64,000 bases of DNA from Peptoniphilus equinus (GCF_027921445.1 NZ_CP115667.1:1054001-1118000), one strand, 5' to 3'. Positions 26,841 through 36,602 are shown, numbered from the stretch's first letter. Notes: generated by a model from the letters alone, not told the origin. Program-made: numbers and translations.

Positions 26841-28395
26841 CTCCTTTCATTTCCTCTCTTAATACAAGTCCACACTTTAAATGAAAATCAAGAGTCTCTC
26901 TATTGACAACTTGAATGTGGTCAATGATTTCTTCAAACAAGTCATCTTCAAAGTGATCTATCATTTTGCTTTTATCTAAGATTCCTATTAGTTTTTCAAG
27001 CTCTCTTATTTCTTCATCATTTCCAAGGATGGCTTTTTTACTTCTTTCCTTTTCTTTGTGTAGATTTCTTTCTTCACTTGAAATTTCACTGCTTTCCTTT
27101 GCGTAAATACTTGCATCTAAAACGCCTGAAGTTATTAGTTTACCTAGAACCTCTTTTCTTTCATTTAGATTTTCTAGGCTTTCTTCTATTTTATTTATTT
27201 TCTCTACTTCTTCCTTACTATCCACTCTCTTTAATGATTCTAAGAGTTGCATTAGGATACTATCTTTTCCAAAGATTAGCTTGTTAACTAAAGTTACAAA
27301 AGCTAATTTTATGTCCTTGTCTTTTATAAACTTCATAGAACATTTATTAATATCTTTAAGGTGTTCACTGCAAGTCCAAGCTATATATTTATCTTTGCCA
27401 TTATAGTGATGTCTTCTCTTAAAGCTTGAACCACACTCGCCACACTTTATTTTCCCCGATAGGCTATATCTATTTTGATATCTTTTAGTGTTTTCTCCAT
27501 TTCCTTTTGCTATAGCCCTAAGTCTTAATAATTCTTGAACTTTCTCAAAATCCTCTCTACTTACTATGGCTTCATGGTTATCTATTATCTTATACTGGTC
27601 TTCTTCTCCCTTATTTTTATGTCTATTATAATTTTCATCTGTATAAGTCTTTTGGTAGATAACATCCCCTGTGTATTTTTCATTTTTTAAGATGCCGTTT
27701 ATAGTCGACCCGTGCCAGCTTGCTCCTTTTTGTCCATTAATCTTTCTCTTATTTAAGTCATCTGCTATTTTATGTGTTCCCTTACCTGAAAGATACTCTT
27801 CAAATATTTCTTTTATTATTTTTCCTTCTTCTTCATTCACTACCATCTTTCCGTCTATATTCTCATAGCCATAAGGTGGGCTTGATATAATAAACGTTCC
27901 ATTTTGAAATCTCTTTCTTATAGACCATTTGTTATTTTCTGATATAGACCTGGACTCACTTTCTGCAAGGGATGAAAGTATGGATAATATCAACTCACTT
28001 TCCATGGTTCTTGTATCAATGTTTTCTTTTTCAAAATAGATACCAATGTTTAAGTCAAGGAGTCTTCGTACGATTTCCAAACAATCTGTCGTGTTTCTTG
28101 CAAGCCTTGAGATGGATTTGGTTAGGATAAAGTCTATCTTCCCATTCTCACAGTCTTTTAGCATTTTTAGAAGTCCATCCCTGCATTCTTTCTTTGTTCC
28201 AGTGATGCCTTCATCAAAGTATAGACCTGCAAATGTATATGATTCGTTCTCAGATATTATCTTTTCGTAGTGTGCTTTTTGCGTTTTAAGACTCACAAGC
28301 TGAGCTTCCTCATCTGTCGATACTCTTGCATAGACAGCAGCTCTTAATATAGATTCTTCTTTTTGATTCGCTTCTATTTTTGTTATCTTTTTCAT
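26833..28395 (-). CDS. large serine recombinase (first of triad)
   Basis: A 520-residue recombinase with catalytic Ser26 in VYARVSTDEEAQ, ISRLARNTTDCLEIV, the E helix LILSILSSLAESESRSISENNKW, recombinase domain, zinc ribbon (CGECGSSFKRRHHYNGKDKYIAWTC..C, split here for length as CGECG...WTC...C) and coiled-coil tail (about 425-480). Ribosome binding site AAAGGAGG precedes it. Together with the two following genes it forms a three-recombinase unit of the kind found on some Firmicutes mobile elements; the 3 proteins may recombine as a hetero-complex. Confidence 0.9.
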   Translation of the reverse strand: MKKITKIEANQKEESILRAAVYARVSTDEEAQLVSLKTQKAHYEKIISENESYTFAGLYFDEGITGTKKECRDGLLKMLKDCENGKIDFILTKSISRLARNTTDCLEIVRRLLDLNIGIYFEKENIDTRTMESELILSILSSLAESESRSISENNKWSIRKRFQNGTFIISSPPYGYENIDGKMVVNEEEGKIIKEIFEEYLSGKGTHKIADDLNKRKINGQKGASWHGSTINGILKNEKYTGDVIYQKTYTDENYNRHKNKGEEDQYKIIDNHEAIVSREDFEKVQELLRLRAIAKGNGENTKRYQNRYSLSGKIKCGECGSSFKRRHHYNGKDKYIAWTCSEHLKDINKCSMKFIKDKDIKLAFVTLVNKLIFGKDSILMQLLESLKRVDSKEEVEKINKIEESLENLNERKEVLGKLITSGVLDASIYAKESSEISSEERNLHKEKERSKKAILGNDEEIRELEKLIGILDKSKMIDHFEDDLFEEIIDHIQVVNRETLDFHLKCGLVLREEMKGDV

Positions 28396-28454
28396 CCATT
28401 CAACCTCCTTTCTGCTAGTGCTATATTCCCGTACAAATGAGTATATATCAAGTC

Positions 28455-28664
28455 TTATAGCAGTAATTCTGAAAGAATAGGTCTGAATTTTTTAATGTTT
28501 TCTCTTCTAATTTTCCTATATTCTTCAAGGCTAATTTCATCTAGAAGAAATAGATCTTGGATGAACTTATCCGATAGATAGAAATTAAGCTCTGCCTTTA
28601 AATCCCTTTCAGTGTATTCAGTTTTTATAACTTCTTTTTCACCTTCAAACTTCTCTACTCTCAT
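28455..28664 (-). CDS. SHOCT-like small protein upstream of the recombinases
   Basis: A 69-residue protein behind a perfect TAGGAGGTGG site. The C-terminal half (SDKFIQDLFLLDEISLEEYRKIRRENIKKF) matches the short SHOCT helix-turn-helix often found in mobile-element proteins. It is 59 bp upstream of the first recombinase and likely co-transcribed. An oligomerisation or excision-accessory role is a guess. Confidence 0.65.
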   Translation of the reverse strand: MRVEKFEGEKEVIKTEYTERDLKAELNFYLSDKFIQDLFLLDEISLEEYRKIRRENIKKFRPILSELLL

Positions 28665-28899
28665 GCTCCACCTCCTATATCACAGGCAAAGAAATTAAGG
28701 CTATTTTTAACCTTAGCTTTCTTTCCTCTATATTCCTTAGGACATAGAGAGTGGTTTTGAGTAATGAATTTTCATGAATATCGAAATTCTTGAGTAAACA
28801 AAAAAGACCTATTAGTATTTCAATTGAAATACTAATAGGTCTAAATAGCTAATTACATTTTTATTTGTTAATTTGTTACTATCAAATAATAGGTTTATA
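28665..28899. other. non-coding spacer at the RiPP cassette 3' end
   Basis: No gene. It contains the perfect palindromic terminator at 28805-28842 and probably the promoter for the SHOCT/recombinase operon, which I could not place. Confidence 0.4.
28805..28842 (-). terminator. terminator closing the RiPP cassette
   Basis: A perfect 38-bp palindrome (19-bp arms, AGACCTATTAGTATTTCAA and its complement) followed on the minus strand by TTTTTTG. It lies 58 bp past the last cassette gene. Confidence 0.85.
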
Positions 28900-29232
28900 T
28901 CATTTTTTTAATGCCTTTTTTAAATATAGAGATGCTAGAACCCCTATAAAAAAGAAAATTATACTTATGTAACTGGAAGGTTTACCATCGAAAAAATAAT
29001 AAATAAAAAATATATTCCACGCTAATGGAAATAATAGAATATACCACCAATATAATTTCTTATTATTATAAACCCATGGCATTAAAATGAGAGTGGGAAA
29101 ACAAAATGGGCTAAGTATATAATAATTGAATTCCGATAAAAATCCATACAATTGAGATGTACCTACGAAAAGAATTGGGATACAAGCTATTATTGTTAAT
29201 ATTAGTGAAATCACAAATATTTTATTTTTCAT
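28900..29232 (-). CDS. small membrane protein at the end of the RiPP cassette
   Basis: A 110-residue, very hydrophobic protein with three or four helices (IFVISLILTIIACIPILFVG, YYILSPFCFPTLILMPWVY, YWWYILLFPLAWNIFFIYYF, YISIIFFFIGVLASLYL). Its AGGAGG lies inside the end of the truncated ABC exporter gene and its ATG overlaps that stop (ATGA). I recognise no family. Location suggests an immunity or export accessory protein for the peptide. Confidence 0.55.
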   Translation of the reverse strand: MKNKIFVISLILTIIACIPILFVGTSQLYGFLSEFNYYILSPFCFPTLILMPWVYNNKKLYWWYILLFPLAWNIFFIYYFFDGKPSSYISIIFFFIGVLASLYLKKALKK

Positions 29233-30469
29233 TTGAAATATCCTCCTGCTAGTAAATAATCTATATCTAAATTTTTAATATCACAATCGTCTATTTTTAT
29301 TATCCCGTCATAATCTCTTAATAACCCTGAAATTATTTTTAATAAAGTTGATTTCCCGCTACCATTGGGACCATTAATTGTATATATCATACCTTTTTGA
29401 AAATTATATGAAAAATCATTTATTATTATATTATCATCCACTTTATAAGATAAATTCTTTATTATTAAATAATTTATTGAGCTTGTTTCTTGTTTTAATT
29501 TCTTATTCTTGTTTCCTACATAAGAAATGCTATCAATAATTTCATCTAAACTTCCAACATGGGCTGTGCATACATTCCAATCTCTCAAAATATCCATAAT
29601 TGAATCTGTATATCTTAATAATTGACTAGATAACGTAATAATCGTAGTGAACTCCCCGATAGTAATTTTTCTCTTTATCATAAAATAACCTAATAATAAT
29701 ATATATATGACTCTAAATATATTACTCATTAAGCTTGAAACAAATATATAAATGTTTTCATATTTTATTTGCTTGCTTTTACTTTGTTTAAAAAACCTCT
29801 TTTCATTATTTAAATCAGTTAATACCTTATTTTTTAGGGCGTTTAATTTTATATATTCTATTTTAATAATAAGTTTGAAGTATATAGAAAAATATTTTTC
29901 ATCAGATTTTTTATTTTTTATAACCGCATTCTTTAATTTATTTCTAAAAAAATAATTAATCAAAGCATAAAATGGAGCTATGAGAAATAATAAAAACGAC
30001 AAATTTTTATTGGAACTATATATTGTAAGTCCTATCAGACATATACTAAACAGGTTTGCGAATATAACGTTTATAAATGTTATGATGAACTTTGATATAT
30101 ATATTGAACGCTAGTTGTTAATCTTTTTATTAATTCTTCCTTGATATGTTTTTTAGTTCTTTCATAGTTTGAGTCCAAATATTTTTTTAATAAATTTTCG
30201 TTGAGATAAGTATCGAGCTCAAATTTTAATGTCTCTTGTAAGCAATTTCTAAAATAATTTAATAACTGTGATATTAATATTACTGGTAGAACCACCTCTG
30301 CAAATTTCAAAGAATATTTGAAATCTTTATATACTGAAAGTTCATCAATAAATATCCCCATTTTTTTCGGAATAATTATCGAAGTAATAGAAAAAATAAT
30401 TGTTAGAACTATATAAACACAAAAAACATATTTATGTTTTTTGAAAAATTCTATTAGTATTGATTTCAC
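29229..30469 (-). pseudogene. ABC exporter (TMD-NBD), frameshifted and 3'-truncated
   Basis: Two frames add up to one peptide/lipid-type ABC exporter. The first (30469-30080) encodes the N-terminal helices. The second continues as SKFIITFINVIFANLFS... to 29229 with further TM helices and a nucleotide-binding domain with Walker A GPNGSGKST. The break is at a TA-dinucleotide tract (30096-30105); removing one TA restores the frame. The ATPase domain stops about 45 residues after Walker A, lacking the ABC signature, Walker B and H-loop. The normal stop and ribosome binding site of the next gene follow at once, so an internal deletion is likely. It should be inactive unless complemented. Confidence 0.75.
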
Positions 30470-30485
30470 TTATTTTACCTAAATT

Positions 30486-31784
30486 TTAATACATCTTTGC
30501 AAATAAAATTTCTTTTTCCGATTCTTCTAATTCAGAATAAACTTTTATTGCATTAGTTATTTTTGTCCTGTTTAACTTACAAAATGGAGAATTACTCGAA
30601 TCATAATCCTCAAATATTATATTACTATGATAGCATCCACCAGAACATGTTGAGTAAGCAATACATTCATTGCACTTGTATTTTTTATTATATTTATTGT
30701 CATATTTACAGAGTTCAATGAATGATTTATTATTATCTCCAAGCTTCTTGTCTAAAAATCTTTGACATGGGATTATTTTAACGTCTGGTGTAACCGCTAT
30801 TAAACTTACCCCAGCCCCACAATGCCTTTCTTGCCTAACTGATAAATGTATTGATATTAATTGCTTTACTATGTCTTTAAACGAACTACATTTAGTATAA
30901 TCTTTTTCATGCAAACATTGCATAAAATAATTATAATAATTTTTTATTTCATTGTTTAAAACTGAATAGTTTATCATCTTTATTCTTTCATAAGACTCAG
31001 ACTGTGCAATAGAATTAAATCCCAATTCATACAAATGTTTATGGTTGTCTATTAAATCCATGTTGCTGTCTGTTATAGTTACTCTACCAATCATATTGAA
31101 GTTTTTGAGCAATTTAATGTTGGGCACTATGTAATTGTATGCTCCTTCCCCTGAAGCTGTTTTTCTATTTACATTTGTTTTTAACTCATTGCCATCAATA
31201 GATATTGTAATTGCGAATTTATTTTCTTCTAAAAACTTAACTATATTATGATCAAGTAAAGTCGCATTGGTTGTTATACTATAAAAAAATCTATCTTTCA
31301 AATTATTATCTAACTTTATAGATTCAACAACTTTTTTGATCATATTGAAATTTATAAGAGGTTCTCCACCAAAAAATATTAATGTACAATGTTCTTCAAT
31401 TGGCAGTTCTTTTAGCAAACTTATAAAAGAAGATAAACTTTCTTCGTTGAAAAAGGTTTCGTCATGGTCTTCTTGACTTCTCCCTTCATAACAGTATGTG
31501 CATCTTAAGTTACAACTATATGTCATGAACAATGTAATTGCTTTTATTTTATATTCAGAATTATTAGATTTTATTTTATATTCTTCTAACGAACTTTTGT
31601 TCTCTATGTCAATACCCATTAATGCATTTTCAATAAAATTGTCTGAGCTTTCTTTCAAGTACTCTCTTTTTTCTAAAAAATCATAAACTCCAAGATCAGT
31701 TTTCATTAAAATATTCTTTAAATTTAAATATATTAAACAATTTTCATCATTCTTACAATAGTAAATAGAGTTGATTCTTTTCAT
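30486..31784 (-). CDS. radical SAM/SPASM peptide maturase
   Basis: A 432-residue enzyme starting at 31784 (MKRINSIYYC), with GGGGGA upstream; the frame opens at 31808. The radical SAM cluster motif is CNLRCTYC (Cx3Cx2C, about residue 100), GGEP follows (about 146), and the C-terminal SPASM domain has many cysteines (HCGAG..., PCQRF, KCNECIAYSTCSGGCYHS, FCKLN) for auxiliary [4Fe-4S] clusters. The N-terminal ~75 residues may be a peptide-binding region. Such SPASM maturases install thioether or carbon-carbon cross-links in RiPP precursors. It is one of three radical SAM genes in the cassette and the only full-length SPASM one. Confidence 0.85.
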   Translation of the reverse strand: MKRINSIYYCKNDENCLIYLNLKNILMKTDLGVYDFLEKREYLKESSDNFIENALMGIDIENKSSLEEYKIKSNNSEYKIKAITLFMTYSCNLRCTYCYEGRSQEDHDETFFNEESLSSFISLLKELPIEEHCTLIFFGGEPLINFNMIKKVVESIKLDNNLKDRFFYSITTNATLLDHNIVKFLEENKFAITISIDGNELKTNVNRKTASGEGAYNYIVPNIKLLKNFNMIGRVTITDSNMDLIDNHKHLYELGFNSIAQSESYERIKMINYSVLNNEIKNYYNYFMQCLHEKDYTKCSSFKDIVKQLISIHLSVRQERHCGAGVSLIAVTPDVKIIPCQRFLDKKLGDNNKSFIELCKYDNKYNKKYKCNECIAYSTCSGGCYHSNIIFEDYDSSNSPFCKLNRTKITNAIKVYSELEESEKEILFAKMY

Positions 31785-31810
31785 AATTTTGAGTCCCCCA
31801 AAAAACAATT

Positions 31811-32650
31811 TTAATTTTGATAATATTTATAACAAACATTACAAGAATCAATATAATTATTCATGAATCTAGTTTCATTGTAATATTTATTTAATTCATT
31901 AATGTCCGGACAAATATTTATGCAGTTTCTCATTAAATCGGTAAATTTAGCTTCAAAAAAATTTCCTGCACATCTAGAAGCTTCAATCGCAAAAATTGAT
32001 CCGCATGGATAAATATTTCCATTATAATCAATTGTAATTATATTTCCTTCCGGACATCTAATTTTAATTTCATTATCGTATATGAAGTCAATGTCATCAA
32101 AATATATTGATGCCCTCCCGAATTTATAACATGGATGAATAAATATTCCTGTTGATATCAGTTCCTCCTTTAATTCAGTTATCAATTTTCCTATATCGTC
32201 ATTTTTTAAAATAGTAGTACCTACCACAACTTTTAATCCTATCTTCTTGCTCTCGTTAAGAATGTTTTTCATGTTATTTATGCTAATATTAGCCAAGTGA
32301 TATTTATCAATACTTATTTTTAATGTTACTAAATTATTGTTAACCAATCTCTCTAAAATATTTCTAGTTTTCCCCTTCTCAATTGCCCAGAATCCATTAG
32401 TTGTTATATTGAATATGCACTCATCTCTAAAATAGTTCATAATTTCTTCAATTTCGTCTAAATATATAAACGGTTCACCTCCAGATATTCCTATATATCT
32501 TATTCCATTGTCTATTGCAGCTTTAATAAATTTAATAGCATCCTTTTTATGCATTTTTTCATGTCGTTTTGGCGAACAATTAAAGCAGCATATCGTACAA
32601 TTTTCTGTACATTTTCTTGTATAAAGTAATCCTAAACACTTATAATTCAT
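31811..32650 (-). CDS. radical SAM enzyme with Cys-rich C-terminus
   Basis: A 279-residue radical SAM protein. The cluster motif CTENCTICCF (Cx3Cx2C) is at the N-terminus (about 14-23), GGEPFIYLDEIEEI at about 57, and the C-terminal part has several cysteines (RCPEG, YPCGS, SRCAG, NCINICPD, SCNVCYKYY) consistent with an auxiliary cluster. Its length and lack of an N-terminal peptide-binding domain recall YydG-type epimerases and other short maturases, but I cannot assign the reaction. It overlaps the permease stop by 11 bp and has GGAGG upstream. Confidence 0.8.
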   Translation of the reverse strand: MNYKCLGLLYTRKCTENCTICCFNCSPKRHEKMHKKDAIKFIKAAIDNGIRYIGISGGEPFIYLDEIEEIMNYFRDECIFNITTNGFWAIEKGKTRNILERLVNNNLVTLKISIDKYHLANISINNMKNILNESKKIGLKVVVGTTILKNDDIGKLITELKEELISTGIFIHPCYKFGRASIYFDDIDFIYDNEIKIRCPEGNIITIDYNGNIYPCGSIFAIEASRCAGNFFEAKFTDLMRNCINICPDINELNKYYNETRFMNNYIDSCNVCYKYYQN

Positions 32651-33401
32651 ATTTTTTCCTCCACAAAAGAATTATTATAATTAAACCGATTAGAAGATCA
32701 AAGATATATATTGAAAAATATGTCTGAAAATATTTTATATAGTCATATATCTCAAGATATACATTTATAATAGGGACTCTATAAAATATTATTGAACGCG
32801 TATTACTTAGACCAGGAATAGGATATGTTAAAAACATATTAGCAATAAAAGAACCTAAAATGCTTGTTATCTTATTGTTAGAAAAAGTAGCCACCAAGCC
32901 ACTTAATATCACGGTCATTGCTATTCCAAATAATAAATCTATATTGTACAAACCAAATCTTAGCCATGAATTTAAAACTATACTATCATTTAAAATTACA
33001 AGTCCGCTAGCATCAAAAATTTGATATGGTTCTAAGTTTTTTTGAATACCAAAACAAAATATTATTAATATATCAAAAGATAGGAAAATTAAGACAAATA
33101 TAAATGTAGCTAATAATTTATTGCTTATAACTTTTACAATATTTTTATATTTTATTACTTGATAGTCTAACGGCCCTTTTTTATATTCTTCAGAAAGAAT
33201 TTCCCCAATTATTACATATGTTAATATATTAAAGAAAAGAATAACATTATATAAATCTAAACTTGTATTAAAATAAAAATCAAAAAAATTAGTCTTATTG
33301 CTTTCTTTAAATATAAACATACTTAACATTAGTAGATTTAAATATGTTAAAAACTTAACACTTATCAATTTTCTAATCTTTTTTAATTCTTTAATCAACA
33401 T
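32640..33401 (-). CDS. ABC-2 type permease, immunity-like (partner of ATPase at 33391)
   Basis: A 253-residue protein with about six TM helices and no ATPase. A short N-terminal cytoplasmic helix (LIKELKKIRKLISVKFLTYL) precedes the first TM, as in ABC-2/LanE-LanG permeases. It overlaps the end of the ATPase gene by 11 bp. With the ATPase and the second permease at 35638 it forms a LanFEG-like set that usually protects producers from their own peptide. Confidence 0.7.
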   Translation of the reverse strand: MLIKELKKIRKLISVKFLTYLNLLMLSMFIFKESNKTNFFDFYFNTSLDLYNVILFFNILTYVIIGEILSEEYKKGPLDYQVIKYKNIVKVISNKLLATFIFVLIFLSFDILIIFCFGIQKNLEPYQIFDASGLVILNDSIVLNSWLRFGLYNIDLLFGIAMTVILSGLVATFSNNKITSILGSFIANMFLTYPIPGLSNTRSIIFYRVPIINVYLEIYDYIKYFQTYFSIYIFDLLIGLIIIILLWRKKYEL

Positions 33402-34278
33402 TATTTACCTCCAGTAAACTGAAGTAGAATTTTTCTAAGTTCATTTTGTTGTTACGAACTTCAACAACATTGATTTTGTTAGCTAATAGCTTATATAAAA
33501 CTTCATTTAAAAAATTTAAATTATAATCTTTTATTTCTATGATATTGGTGTTAACAAAAACTGTCTTATTTAAACTATCTGCAAATATGATTTTACAAAT
33601 CTTTGGTTCTAGGATTTTTTCTGTTATAATTGTATACTGCTGGTCTAGACTGGATAAATCTCCTTCATATAATATTAAACCTTTATTAAAAACAATTAAC
33701 TTGTCTACAACTTTTTCAACTTCTGATAATATATGGCTTGTTAATATTACGACCTTGTTCTTCTTTTTCGCTAATTCTATGATTATATTTCTTACATCAT
33801 AAATTCCCTTTGCATCCAAGCCATTTAATGGCTCATCTAAAATAATAAAGGGTCTATCTCCTATCAGAGCTAAAGCAATACCCAATCTTTGTTTCATTCC
33901 TAGAGAATATTCTTTTACTATTCTTTTAGAATCAAATTCGCTTAATCCAACCAAATCTAATAAGTCTATTACTTCTTTTTCATTATACTTTTCTTGGAAG
34001 AATTCTAAATTTTCTCTACCTGTGAGGTATTCATAATAAGAGGCTCCGTCTATTAAAGCACCAAAATAATCGTTTTCTTTATTTGTCCCACCTGAAATTA
34101 AAATTTTTCCCTTATCTGGTTTAGATAAACCAAGTATTATTCGTAATAAGGTAGATTTACCAGCACCATTTGGTCCTATAATTCCAAAAACTTCTCCACT
34201 TTCAACTTCAAAATTTATGTTTCTCAATACCTTAATACCTTTAAAGCTCTTTTCTATGCCAGAAACTTCAATTTTCAT
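33391..34278 (-). CDS. ABC transporter ATPase (LanF/BcrA-like)
   Basis: A 295-residue ATPase with Walker A GPNGAGKST, signature YSLGMKQRLGIALAL, Walker B FIILDEPLNGLD and switch-loop H (LTSHILSEVEKV). The ~80-residue C-terminal extension is typical of BcrA/LanF-type immunity ATPases. It is flanked by radical SAM A upstream and its permease downstream with an 11-bp overlap. It is complete, unlike the exporter at 29229, so self-protection may persist where export has been lost. Confidence 0.88.
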   Translation of the reverse strand: MKIEVSGIEKSFKGIKVLRNINFEVESGEVFGIIGPNGAGKSTLLRIILGLSKPDKGKILISGGTNKENDYFGALIDGASYYEYLTGRENLEFFQEKYNEKEVIDLLDLVGLSEFDSKRIVKEYSLGMKQRLGIALALIGDRPFIILDEPLNGLDAKGIYDVRNIIIELAKKKNKVVILTSHILSEVEKVVDKLIVFNKGLILYEGDLSSLDQQYTIITEKILEPKICKIIFADSLNKTVFVNTNIIEIKDYNLNFLNEVLYKLLANKINVVEVRNNKMNLEKFYFSLLEVNNVD

Positions 34279-34281
34279 GTA

Positions 34282-35657
34282 TTAATCCTCCAGTAAATAC
34301 CCAAAATCGTTTTTTATTATTATTGATAAAAAACTTAAGCTTTTTTCAAAATCTAAAATAGACTTGATACAGAAGTTTTTACTAGGTTTATAAAAATCAT
34401 GGTTATATATTAAATTCTCATATGGACATCCATTTCCACAATAAAGTTGTATAAAGCACTTAGAACATTTTTCTATGTCCCATCCTATTAATGGTATATC
34501 ATTACTTTTAATGTCTTTAATTCTTCCGAAGAGGAACTCATCTTTGCCAATTCCTCTATAACAACTATATAAATCACCTTTTGTAGAAGAAATAAGTCCA
34601 TGATTTCTCCTAGCAAAACAATTTACAGAAAATCTCTTTTTATATATTTTTTTGCCAAATCATAAATATTACAATATATATTATCTCTGTTGTTTTTTAA
34701 ATTATCAAATGTAACTTTTAATAATTTATCTAATTGCAAATTATAATCAATAAAGTCACATTCATCATATATAACATTCTCATCAAATACCAAATTAATA
34801 TATATCCTTTTTACACCTTTGCTCCATAAGTAATTTACAGAATCAAATAAATACTTGATGTCTTTTTTATTAACCGTTATTTGTGCAGACAAAGATTTTG
34901 CACATTTTGAAAATTTATGATAATTAATTAGCACATTGTCAAAAGTATCCATTCTACTTTTATCAGGTCTGTTTTTATTGTGTATAAAATACAACCCATC
35001 TATACTGATACTTATTTCAAAATTATTGCTATTAAGTAAATTTCTTATCTTAGTATTAAATATACTACCATTTGTTGTTACAATATATTGAATTTTTCTT
35101 TTTAGCTTTTCTATACTATTTAAGTATGAAACAACTTTTTCAATTAGTTCTATATTTAGAAAAGGCTCTCCACCAAAAAAATTGACGTAATATATTTTTG
35201 TTTTAGGATTTATATTTTCAATCCAATGATCGATTATTTTTTTAGCAACTTCCCAACTCATAAGGCTTTCTTTTCTACCATAATTTCCACCATCACCGAA
35301 ACAATATATACAGTCAAAATTACATTTTTCTGAAACATTTATGCTCAATGAAGAATATTTTTCTAATTCATTTAACTGTCTATAGATTGAATCTAATTTT
35401 TCTGACGTGTTTTTTCTATTCTCAAATATTGATTCTATTTCATTTATATCAAATTCTTTGTCTATTATTTTTACATCTTTCATCGCTGTAATAAACTCTT
35501 CATCATTTATAAAATAATAATATTTATCCATATAAAATTGGAGGAGTTTTGCTGTTGTATCATCTAAAAAATACAGATCTCCATTGGCACCATCAAAAAG
35601 TATATTAGAGTCTACACCTCTGATTAATCTAATCTGTTCATAATTCATAGTTTTCAT
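34282..35657 (-). pseudogene. radical SAM/SPASM maturase, interrupted by a frameshift
   Basis: Frame 1 (35657-34623) gives 344 residues with the N-terminal peptide-binding-like part, the radical SAM motif CNFDCIYC and GGEPF. It stops at 34623. A second frame directly after continues the protein as FSVNCFARRNHGL, SCYRGIGKDEFLFG, KCSKCFIQLYCGNGCPYEN and NFCIKS, a SPASM domain ending at 34282. The shift lies in an A7-TATATA-A5 stretch near 34640-34657; loss of one TA or gain of one A restores a protein of about 458 residues. It is either broken, frameshifted in translation, or a sequencing error. Intact, it would be the second full SPASM maturase. Confidence 0.75.
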
Positions 35658-36447
35658 AATACAAATTCCTCCTAAAATAATAGTTAAGTATGATCATATT
35701 AATTATACTTAACAATATTGAAAAGATTATTAATCCTATTGCTAGGTCTCCAAATTGTAAAAATTTAAGACTTCTCCAAGTATATTCAGAATTTAAAGGT
35801 AAATATCTATATAAACCATTAGATATATTAGTAAAAGAGAACATAACATATTCAACGACATTCATCATTGAAATTAAAGCTATTGTAAACAAAGCTGACT
35901 TTAAATAATTTTTGAATAAAAATATATTCAATATAAACAGTTCTAAAATAAATATAGAGCCTATAACTTGATTTAAATATAGAGTCAAAATATTAAATAA
36001 AGCATATCTTTGTTCAAAAATCACTTCAGTATTTACAACTACAAAAGAAAGATCCATACTTTTTACTTGTATGTTATTTTGGACTATAAATGCTACAAGA
36101 AATTGTATGGAATATGCAACAGCTATATATATTATGCATATTAATATTTTAAATATATATCTTTCCATGTGGTCATTCTTGTATAGCTTTAAAGCAAGCT
36201 CTATATTATTTTCATATTCTATAGAAAACATACTTCCAATAAAAAGCACTGTTATTATTGGAATATGAAAATTTCCATTTATGATTAAGGTCCTTATTAC
36301 TATAAAATTATCAATTATCTCGCCGTTTATAGAATCAAAAATAGACCACGCTATTATACTTGTCCATAACGCTTGGAATAGTAAAAAAAATAACAATATT
36401 TTCATATTGATAAATTTGATTAGTTCAAACTTTAAGCACTTTCTCAT
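35638..36447 (-). CDS. ABC-2 type permease (LanE/LanG-like), first gene after the precursor
   Basis: A 269-residue membrane protein with about six helices (LLFFLLFQALWTSIIAW; IPIITVLFIGSMF; IFKILICIIYIAVAYSIQF; IFILELFILNIFLF; ALFTIALISMMNVVEYVMF; LIIFSILLSIINMIIL). It begins with a short cytoplasmic lead MRKCLKFELIKF. It lies directly after the precursor and its hairpin, and overlaps radical SAM A by 20 bp. It is probably one permease of the immunity transporter with 32640 and 33391. Confidence 0.65.
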   Translation of the reverse strand: MRKCLKFELIKFINMKILLFFLLFQALWTSIIAWSIFDSINGEIIDNFIVIRTLIINGNFHIPIITVLFIGSMFSIEYENNIELALKLYKNDHMERYIFKILICIIYIAVAYSIQFLVAFIVQNNIQVKSMDLSFVVVNTEVIFEQRYALFNILTLYLNQVIGSIFILELFILNIFLFKNYLKSALFTIALISMMNVVEYVMFSFTNISNGLYRYLPLNSEYTWRSLKFLQFGDLAIGLIIFSILLSIINMIILNYYFRRNLYYENYEL

Positions 36448-36459
36448 TCACTCACCCCT

Positions 36460-36511
36460 AAAAAAAAGAGAATGAAAGGCTCAAAGACCAAAAACCAAAA
36501 ACATTCTCTTT
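36460..36511 (-). terminator. attenuator-like terminator after the precursor gene
   Basis: AAAGAGAATG (minus) pairs perfectly with CATTCTCTTT across a 27-nt loop, followed by a T-run (complement of 36460-36467). Placed 92 bp after the precursor stop and before the first cassette protein gene, it should make precursor mRNA more abundant than enzyme mRNA. Confidence 0.75.
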
Positions 36512-36602
36512 AAAATAATACCTATTTATATTTTTAGTTGCATGACCTTATAATTGTAAACCACTTATTAAATCAAGCCTTATTAAGTAATATATAAAAT
36601 CT

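Noticed and set aside
28815-28842. Palindrome at 28805-28842 as a recombinase att core
   Set aside because: It has a T-run in the correct direction and lies inside the element, so terminator is the simpler reading.
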